This document shows, one piece after another, positions 8,767 to 14,530 of a stretch of 14,530 nt of DNA. Source of the DNA: Nephromyces sp. MM_2019 (Eukaryota > Apicomplexa > Aconoidasida > Nephromycida); contig JADHZB010002072.1 in the NCBI GenBank assembly GCA_015657535.1, positions 7,704 to 22,233 on the forward strand, written 5' to 3'. The notes beneath the pieces are model-generated. The model did no database searches. It worked only from the letters and a program-made list of their open reading frames with translations, and had not been told where the DNA came from. The position numbers and the translations under genes are program-made. Within the stretch, counting starts at the first letter, position 1. Every line of letters starts with the position of its first letter.

Positions 8767-11087
8767 ATGAGAGTGAATGAATCGCCGTGGCGGTGTGTGC
8801 GGGAGCCCTTCTATGAGTCGGCTTCTTTGTCGAGATAGAAGAAGAGACTAGGTTTAACATTACTGTATTTTTATTAAAATCATCGTGTGGTAGAAACTAA
8901 AGTGTGTGTGATTGTGTGTGCAAATCAACTCGTGTGTGAGAATGCATGTATGTGAATCAGTTTGTGAATGTGTATGTGTGGCTTTGTATGTGTGAATTTG
9001 CATATGAGTGCGTGTGTTTGGATTAGCTTATGCATGTGCGGATCAGCTTGTGTGAGTGAATGGGCATGTGTGTGTGTGTGTGTGTGTGTGCGCGCGGATC
9101 AACTTTTGCGTGTGCCGATTTGCTTGTGTGTGTGAATGTATGCTTGCGAATCAGCTTGTGTGTGTGCGGGTTTGTGTTTGGGAATCAGATTGTGCGTGCG
9201 AATCAGCCTGCAGGTGTGAATTAGCTTGTATGTGCGGAATGAGCTTTTATGTATCTCCTATATGTATTGCGGCCTGGCATCCTTGGGTATATATTATGAG
9301 GAGGATAAATATTGGCTTTATAATTATTACTATATGAAGTAAATCCACAGAACTACACACAGCCAATAACAGTATATAGTTTGTAGTAGTTATTAGACTA
9401 TAAACTACACATCCGTGCAATCAGTGTGTGTGTGTGTGTGTTCAAATTTTGTGCTGCTTTAACCTTCGCTTACTTCCTCGACGCACGCATTTGATGAGAC
9501 TAGCAACAGCATGAGCTTCAGGTATGCGTCACTGAAGGCGCTGTGAAGTTTTCAGGTGTTTTACTATCGTTTAGTAGGCTTTTTTGAGTATGTTTAGGCG
9601 GGTGTGTATACTTTTACTTGGTTATGTGTGTGTGTGCGGTAGGTTCGGGTGGAAAATCTGTGTGCAACTTTGAACCAATTAAGGAGGGGTAAGTTCAGGG
9701 GTTTAGTGCGCGTGCTTTAGTTTGAGGTTCCAGTGTGAGCGTGTTAGCTTGGGTCTTCAGTGTGTGCGTGCACACTAGGTCTAGGCTTCAACGCGTGTGA
9801 GTGCACTTTAGCTTGGGGTTCCACTGTGTGTGTGCCATTCAGCTTGGGGCTTTAGTGTGTGCGCGAACACGAGGTTGAGGGTTCAGTGTGTGCGTGCTTT
9901 AGCTTGGGGCTTTAGTGTGTGCGTGCACGCTATTTCGAGGCTTCAGCACGTGTGCACGCTTTAGCTAGAGGTTCCAGTATGTGTGTATGCCGTAGTTTGG
10001 GGTTCTAGTGTGTGCGTTCGTTTTACCTGGGGTCTTGGGGCTTCAATAATATATGCTGGCATACTAAGTCAAGGCTTCAGTATGTGTGCACGCTTTAGTA
10101 TTCGGTTCCATTATGCATTTGTACACTAGGTTGAGGCCTCAGTGCAAGTCTGTGTGCGCGCACTAGTTTGAGGTTTAAAACCAGTGCGTAAAAATGCACA
10201 CACACCCAACCTGAAGCCTCAGCATTGTTAAATAGACTTAACTAAGGTGTGTGTGGATGTAGCTAAGTTCCTTAAAAGGTCAAAAAATCCAATAGGCCTT
10301 CTGATTATATGCTGAGCACAAGTCTAGCAAACTAGTCTAATCGCTGTGATATATGTGTGAGCTATATATCACAAAAATAAGCTAGTGAAACTTCAAAGAA
10401 GTTAATAGAAATAAGACTTTCGATCACACACTAGCGTATATCACTACTTCTACTACCACTGCTGCTATCTCAATCTAGCTGAGCATCTGATGCTTGCAAA
10501 AACTCCCGATTCACTCCTATTTTATAGAATCAAGTTCACGTTGGAGTGTGCATGTGTGTGAGTGTGTGTGAATGTGTGTGTTTGCGTGTGCATGCTTATC
10601 TCTATCTGCTATGAGATGAAGCTGCGTATTAGCGCAGGAAAAATTATCCGTTAGATTCCATATGAATGTGTGTGGGAGTGAAAAAAGTTGGGGGTTTGTG
10701 TGCAAGCAAGTTTGAGGTTGTAGATACTGCAGTGTGTGTAAAACAGAAAGTATGAACGATTCTACCAGGGAGAAGTGAGAATCTGGTATTAGTCTTTGTA
10801 TTTGGAGAAGTTACACACACAAGTGTCTAGCACCCTGCGGTTTATCGAGGGAAAGCTGGGGAGCCTGCCACACAAAAATGGGCAGAGAAGTATGCTAGTG
10901 TGCCTTTGTACTTGTGTGTGCGTGTGTGTGTGTTGTGTGCGTGTGGGTTGTGTGTGTGTGCCTCTATGCGTGTGCATAAGTGTGTTGATTCCAGAGTAAT
11001 ATACGTTCTCTTCAATTAATGATATCCTTTCACGCACAAAAGTGGCCAACTGAAGCATCAGAGGAGAAGACTGCCCTTTACATCTGA
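8767..11087 (+). CDS. Unknown protein, 10 exons, 193 codons (complete model)
   Basis: Exons: 8767-8792, 8852-8884, 9225-9338, 9504-9521, 9549-9587, 10435-10545, 10622-10667, 10751-10785, 10831-10897 and 10995-11087 (TGA). Intron phases are 2,2,2,2,2,2,0,2,0, and every junction preserves the frame. Donors include GTAAAT, GTATGC, GTATGT and GTATTA, with AG acceptors throughout. Introns range from 27 bp (9522-9548) to 847 bp (9588-10434). Blocks include RNELLCISYMYCGLASLG, EEDKYWLYNYYYM, FQVFYYRLVGFF, LNLAEHLMLAKTPDSLLFYR, CVLAQEKLSVRFHMN, YERFYQGEVRI, TLRFIEGKLGSLPHKNGQ and NIRSLQLMISFHAQKWPTEA. The protein is very rich in Tyr/Phe (notably the YHYFYYHCCY stretch) and probably helical. There is no obvious signal peptide. 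I do not recognise the family; a TPR-like fold is one guess. It is transcribed away from the gene at 8745. Confidence 0.72.
8885..9224 (+). repeat. TG-rich degenerate minisatellite in intron 2 of the 193-codon gene
   Basis: Words such as TGTGCGAATCAGCTTGTGTG and TGTGAATCAG recur every 22-32 bp, about ten times, around a (TG)n tract at 9067-9090. It is flanked by donor GTGTGG and acceptor GAATTAG. No exon was seen inside. Confidence 0.8.
9690..10165 (+). repeat. ~33-bp repeat alternating in two subtypes, about 14 copies
   Basis: The core TTCAGTGTGTGCGTGC recurs about every 25-40 bp. Two linkers tend to alternate: CTTTAGCTTGGGG(T/C)TC and CACTAGGTTGAGGCTTC, giving a higher-order unit near 66 bp. 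Copies diverge toward the right end. The array lies inside the 847-bp intron 9588-10434 of the plus-strand gene. Confidence 0.85.
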
Positions 11088-11500
11088 AATTTGATGGCAG
11101 GCAAACCTTTGAGTGGTTAGGTGTCTTGCGTATGAAGAGGAATGATGTTTCTTATGTTTATAAAGCTCTCTCAACACACACATTTATCGCTTCTCGGTAC
11201 ACACACATGCAGATCTATCGCTTCTCAATTTCATGCACACATTACCCACGGTGTGAAAGCACCACATTCACCATTCCCTAGTTTCATCCGCATACATCAA
11301 TTCGACTTGTATGCACTTAGCAAACCGCTACACACACGCATTACAAATCGTGGTGACCCCTAGAGCTAAGTAGTGACACACACACGCACACACACTAAAG
11401 CAGCTCGACGCATATACGCACACCCGCTAAGCAGCGACATACACACACGCTAGATAGCGACACACTCACATTAACCAATAGCTACCATTGCGAAACATTA
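11088..11500. other. CA-rich spacer downstream of the 193-codon gene
   Basis: It follows the TGA at 11085-11087. It contains CA-rich units with TCGCTTCTC and GCTAAGTAGCGACACAC words (11180-11465). A 3' UTR must lie at its start, but no clear poly(A) signal was recognised and no exon was supported. Confidence 0.5.
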
Positions 11501-11506
11501 CTCATG

Positions 11507-11685
11507 TACCTGGAAAATAGCCCCCACACACACAATACCCCAGGTTTACCTGCAAACCCCGCCCCCGGAAAATAGCTCCGACATACAAAGGCGATCCCCC
11601 AGGTATACCTTGTCCCCCCCCCAGGGAAAATAGCCAACACGCACTCACCCAACCCGCCAGGTAAAACTCGACACGTACCTGGGAG
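11507..11685. repeat. 55-58-bp tandem repeat, 3 copies plus a partial fourth
   Basis: GGAAAATAGC starts at 11512, 11567 and 11625; ACCTGGGA at 11677 begins a fourth partial copy. Each unit also carries CCAGGT followed by TACCT or a variant, a near-palindrome (for example CCAGGTATACCTTG). It is unlike the TG/CA repeats elsewhere. The minus-strand ORF across it is repetitive and not considered coding. Confidence 0.85.
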
Positions 11686-11734
11686 GGTGTGTGTTCGATC
11701 AAGTGTGGCGACTATGTGTGTACCTTTACCCGTG

Positions 11735-11785
11735 TGTGCGTGCTTCAGTGTGTGCGTGCTTCAGTGTGTGCGTGCTTCAGCGTGT
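11735..11785 (+). repeat. 16-bp TG-rich repeat, about 3 copies
   Basis: TGTGTGCGTGCTTCAG is repeated head to tail just after the 55-58-bp array. Confidence 0.85.
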
Positions 11786-11805
11786 ACCCTTGTGTGTTCT
11801 TCCGG

Positions 11806-12057
11806 CTAAGGGAAATCTCTCACTAAGGAAGCACACACACACTACACTCCCTCCTCTCAGCAAACACACACACGCACACACACTCCATTCCCTCCTCTCA
11901 GCAAATCCCACATTCTCTACTTGCTCAGAGTATATACTTTGCCATTGAAAATCCGCCTCGCGTTGAAGATTCCTTGGAATACACACACGCTCCACCGTTT
12001 AAATTTTGTGTGTGTGACTTTATTCTAAACCTCTGGATGAAGGTGCTACAAAGGAAA
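11806..12057 (-). CDS. Possible small minus-strand gene fragment (weak model)
   Basis: The best piece is an exon at 11972-11884, between acceptor TTCCAAG and donor GTGTGTG. It encodes NLQREADFQWQSIYSEQ followed by VENVGFAERREW, a composition that looks like real protein. Upstream on the same strand, TTTCCTTTGTAG precedes a short block (TFIQ, near 12057-12044) that could splice to it in phase 2 through a weak GTTTAG donor. Downstream, a CCTTAG acceptor could add a few codons and a stop near 11806. The start codon is unknown. The region is CA-rich on the plus strand, agreeing with minus-strand transcription by the rule seen elsewhere. A competing plus-strand reading exists at 12018-12060 (ILNLWMKVLQRKT). 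Confidence 0.33.
11838..11911. repeat. ~36-bp duplicated unit (CCCTCCTCTCAGCAAA)
   Basis: CTCCCTCCTCTCAGCAAACACACAC and CATTCCCTCCTCTCAGCAAATCCC are adjacent near-copies. The right copy overlaps the 3' end of the candidate minus-strand exon at 11884-11972, so the duplication may copy an exon edge. Confidence 0.7.
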
Positions 12058-12168
12058 ACTTCACACACACAGAGCTGAAGTGCGGGTAGGAAGAAGAAAC
12101 ACCACATCACAAGGTGTATCCACACACTGAAAAAAAAAACTGCACACACACACGCTAATCTGCTCAAG

Positions 12169-14185
12169 ATGGCGAATGCTGTAGGAAACTCTTTCTCCAA
12201 GAAACTTACTTCTTCTTCTTTAACGAATCTTCTTTGCTTGAAGAGAAGCAGCCATGCAAATGCCCTGCTGCCGCAGCAGAAGAGGAACTATCTAAGCACC
12301 GCAAAGTCTCTGCCAAGTTTGAGGGGGGTGGGTGGAACATCATCGCTTCTGTTGGGAAGTACTCCTGTAAGCAAAATGAGAGGGAATCTGTATTTATTTT
12401 GTGGTGATATGGGGGGTGATGTAGGGGAGGTGGTGTGGGGGGTTAGTATGGGGGGGTGTTATGGGAAAATGGTGTGGGGTGGGGGTATGGGGGAGGTTTG
12501 GAGGGAGGGTGGTGTGGTGAGGTGGTAAGAAGAAGTGATACAGGGGGTGGTGGGGAGATGTCGTGAGGGGGCTGTGGGGGTATTTGGGATCGTTGTATGG
12601 GGTGGCAGCTTGAAGGAGGTGCTGTGGGGGGCTTTTTGGCGGTGGATGGTTTTGCAATATGAACGGTGTTCGGTGGAGGGTGCTATTGGTGCCTTCAGGG
12701 GGAATATGTGCTGTGGAGGGGGTTATCTCGGGGGTGGTACTGATGGTTCTCCATGTGGAGATAGTTTTGGTTGGAAGTGGTGTGTTGTATTTGGTAGTGT
12801 GGGGAGTGGTTGAGGTCGGTATTCTTGGTGGTTTCAGGGGGGGTATTTTTAATTTTTCTACCTTGTAGCTAGGCTTGAATGAAGTAACTTAACTTGTGTG
12901 TGTTTTGCTACTCTTAGGCTTACTCAGAGCAGCGACGTTACCTAAGCCTTCATGAGTATCAGAGTAAGCAGCTTCTTAGAGAGTATGGTCTCAACGTTCA
13001 ACGTGGAGAAGAGTCTAGCACTTCCCAAGGAGCTTTGGAAATAGCTAAAAATCTGAAAGCTGAAGGAGCTGGTGATTTGATTATAAAATGCCAGGTATAG
13101 GTGTTTGTATGTGTCTGGGTGTGTGTTGGTGTAAATATGTGTGTGTGCAAACATGCGTGTGTGTAAACATGTGTGTATAAATGTTTGTGCTTGTGGATGA
13201 CCGAGATCATGTGTGTGACTGAGAATATTTAGATGAGAGGATGAGTTGAGATAATGTGTGCCTAGGTGGATGAGAGTGTCGGTTATCAATGGGGCGTGTG
13301 TGTGTGTGCGCACATGTGAGAATATAAGCTTCTGGTGATTAAAACTAGTAAGCGTAATTAAGTGTGTGTCTGTGTGTGTGTGTCTGACTACCTCGAAATG
13401 CTTCCTTGTATCTCTAACCAACACTAAGCCTTGGATGTTTCTCTTCGTAAAAAACGTCAAATTAGTGATTACAGATTCTTTGAGTTTCACACTTGCAACA
13501 GCGGCTTGCTTGTCGAACTTTTTCATCTTCATATTCGTCTTTTTCATATTCGTCTTTTTCATCTTCGTCTTCATCTTTATGCTCATTTTCTTGTGCTTCC
13601 TTTTCTTCTTCTTCGCTTGGAGGGGTGTGGTAGTGTATTTGCACTCCCAAGACTTTCGCCCTTTAGCTTGTTGCTGCATTAATATCGAACTGTTTCGGGG
13701 TGTACGTACATCCAGCATTCTGTAACTGCTCTGCAAAGTTGCTGTATAGCTCATTCAAGTATGTAATATATATCGCTGACGGGTACACTCAAACACACAC
13801 ATGCGGAGGGACTTAGAGATAGTTAATCAGAGACACGCATACAAATAGGAATACAGACACACACACGCCTGCAAATACACAGAAAAAGGCATATATTCAC
13901 ACGTAGGCACACACAGGCACGCACGCATTCAAAAACACACACACACACATACCAAAGCTTGTACAGACACACATGTTGATGCTTCCAATAAAGCTACACA
14001 CAACTTCCCACACATTTTTCAAGGTAAAAGCTGGAGGCAGAGGGAAGGGTAAGCTTTCATCGGGGCTTAAAGGAGGTGTGAAGCTCTGCAATAACCCCGA
14101 CGAAGTTTTTGACTATTCAAAGCAGATGTTGAACTACAAGTTGGTAACACACCAGACTACTGCAGAAGGAGAGCTAGTAAAGCAG
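12169..14185 (+). CDS. Succinyl-CoA synthetase (succinate-CoA ligase) beta subunit, first 3 exons
   Basis: Exons: 12169-12366 (66 codons), 12918-13094 (59 codons) and 14024-14185 (54 codons). All introns are phase 0; donors are GTAAGC, GTATAG and GTGTGT; acceptors are CTCTTAG and TTTTCAAG. Residues 1-66 form a basic, Ser/Leu-rich mitochondrial presequence (KRNYLSTAKSL near the expected cleavage region). Exon 2 begins the mature protein with RRYLSLHEYQSKQLLREYGL, the family's N-terminal LHEYQ..LL signature, and ends DLIIKCQ. Exon 3 carries VKAGGRGKGKLSSGLKGGVK, the ATP-grasp nucleotide-binding strand and loop, then YKLVTHQT. In the TCA cycle the enzyme interconverts succinyl-CoA plus NDP plus phosphate with succinate, CoA and NTP in the matrix. 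The phosphohistidine sits on the alpha subunit. The rest (about 230-250 residues, including the metal-binding part and CoA-ligase domain) lies beyond the right edge. ADP versus GDP preference cannot be judged. The ATG at 12169 gives the only sensible presequence. Confidence 0.96.
12367..12917 (+). other. G-run-rich intron 1 of the succinyl-CoA synthetase gene
   Basis: The sense strand has many GGGG to GGGGGGG runs with GGTGGTGTGG spacing from about 12404 to 12845. It is followed by a normal T-rich acceptor region ending TTGCTACTCTTAG. Open frames within it are Gly/Val/Trp-rich low-complexity artefacts. Confidence 0.9.
13095..14023 (+). other. Intron 2 of the succinyl-CoA synthetase gene, TG-rich start and CA-rich end
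   Basis: TG-rich repeats fill 13100-13390 and CA-rich repeats fill 13790-13985. Between them lies a TTC/ATC-triplet tract (13515-13615) and one copy of TGTACGTACA (13701). An acidic or Lys-rich minus-strand ORF over the triplet tract is considered an artefact. Flanking exons join in phase 0. Confidence 0.9.
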
Positions 14186-14530
14186 GTGTGTGTGTGTGTG
14201 TGTGTGTGCATATTTTCGTGTTTATGAATACAACTGGTTGTCTATGTGTTTATAAACACCTCTGCTTGTGCGTGTGTGTGTTCATAAAAAACACCTGCAT
14301 ATGTTTACACTCCCCCCTACATGTTTAGATGCTTGTCACTCTCTTTACAAAGCTCGCTTCCAACTTGTGAGTAATATTCTTTTTCGCTGTATGCGCCCCA
14401 CTTTTCCCAGCAGATATGTATGTAGCTTTGTGTGTGCTCATCATGTTTGTGGCTTTGTGGGTGTTCATCCTCATCTGCTCACACCCCCTTGTGTGTTGCT
14501 CCCACCCTCTTGTGTGTTGTTCACCCCCCC
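14186..14530 (+). other. Start of intron 3 of the succinyl-CoA synthetase gene
   Basis: The intron opens directly with an uninterrupted (GT)n tract of about 23 bases at the donor. TG-rich sequence follows, then a repeated CACCCTCTTGTGTGTTG-type unit at 14480-14530. No further exon of the gene is seen before the window ends. Confidence 0.75.

Noticed and set aside
12169..12528. Extension of the synthetase first exon through the Gly-rich frame to 12528
   Set aside because: The GTAAGC donor at 12367 joins in phase to the conserved exon at 12918; the extension is G-run intron sequence.
12942..13754. 270-codon minus-strand ORF with Lys/Met-rich and His/Thr-rich parts
   Set aside because: It covers the synthetase exon 2 on the opposite strand plus TG repeats and the triplet tract; the composition is that of low-complexity DNA.
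1..14530. Transposons, rRNA or tRNA genes
   Set aside because: No transposase or reverse-transcriptase motifs, terminal repeats with target duplications, or tRNA/rRNA signatures were recognised by eye on either strand.

Overview
This window looks like nuclear DNA of an intron-rich eukaryote of intermediate GC content. Coding pieces are short (6 to 57 codons), mostly bounded by GT..AG, and separated either by introns of about 23-100 bp or by introns of several hundred bp filled with TG/CA microsatellite and minisatellite sequence. No bacterial-type operon, rRNA, tRNA, CRISPR array or transposase was seen. A protist, possibly an alveolate such as an apicomplexan, would fit. That placement is inferred from style and two recognisable proteins, not proven.

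Two genes are recognised. At the left end, on the minus strand (371-2007), lies the N-terminal half of a protein kinase. It has the VAIK lysine, the alphaC glutamate, the hinge and the alphaE helix, and it leaves the window at position 1. At the right end, on the plus strand (12169-14185), lie the first three exons of a mitochondrial succinyl-CoA synthetase (succinate-CoA ligase) beta subunit. These carry a presequence and the start of the ATP-grasp domain, and the gene leaves the window on the right.

Between them, reading frames joined by hand across GT..AG introns give several further multi-exon gene models with no recognisable product. They are a plus-strand gene of 10 exons and 193 codons (8767-11087); a minus-strand gene of 4 exons and 73 codons (8745-7555) starting 21 bp from it in the opposite direction; a minus-strand series of about 15 exons (7036-4376); and a minus-strand series of at least 8 exons (3791-2598). 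A weaker minus-strand candidate lies at 11806-12057. The main support is that intron phases match at nearly every junction. These are manual models without transcript or homology support.

The most interesting signals are: (1) a set of very small introns of 23-45 bp, several starting with or containing the palindromic string GTGTACGTACACC; (2) TG-rich repeat sequence lying mainly on the sense strand of each gene, so the CA/TG polarity switches where transcription direction switches, notably at the divergent start codons near 8755; (3) a very compact head-to-head gene start; and (4) several different minisatellites confined to introns or spacers. The genes have no evident shared pathway.
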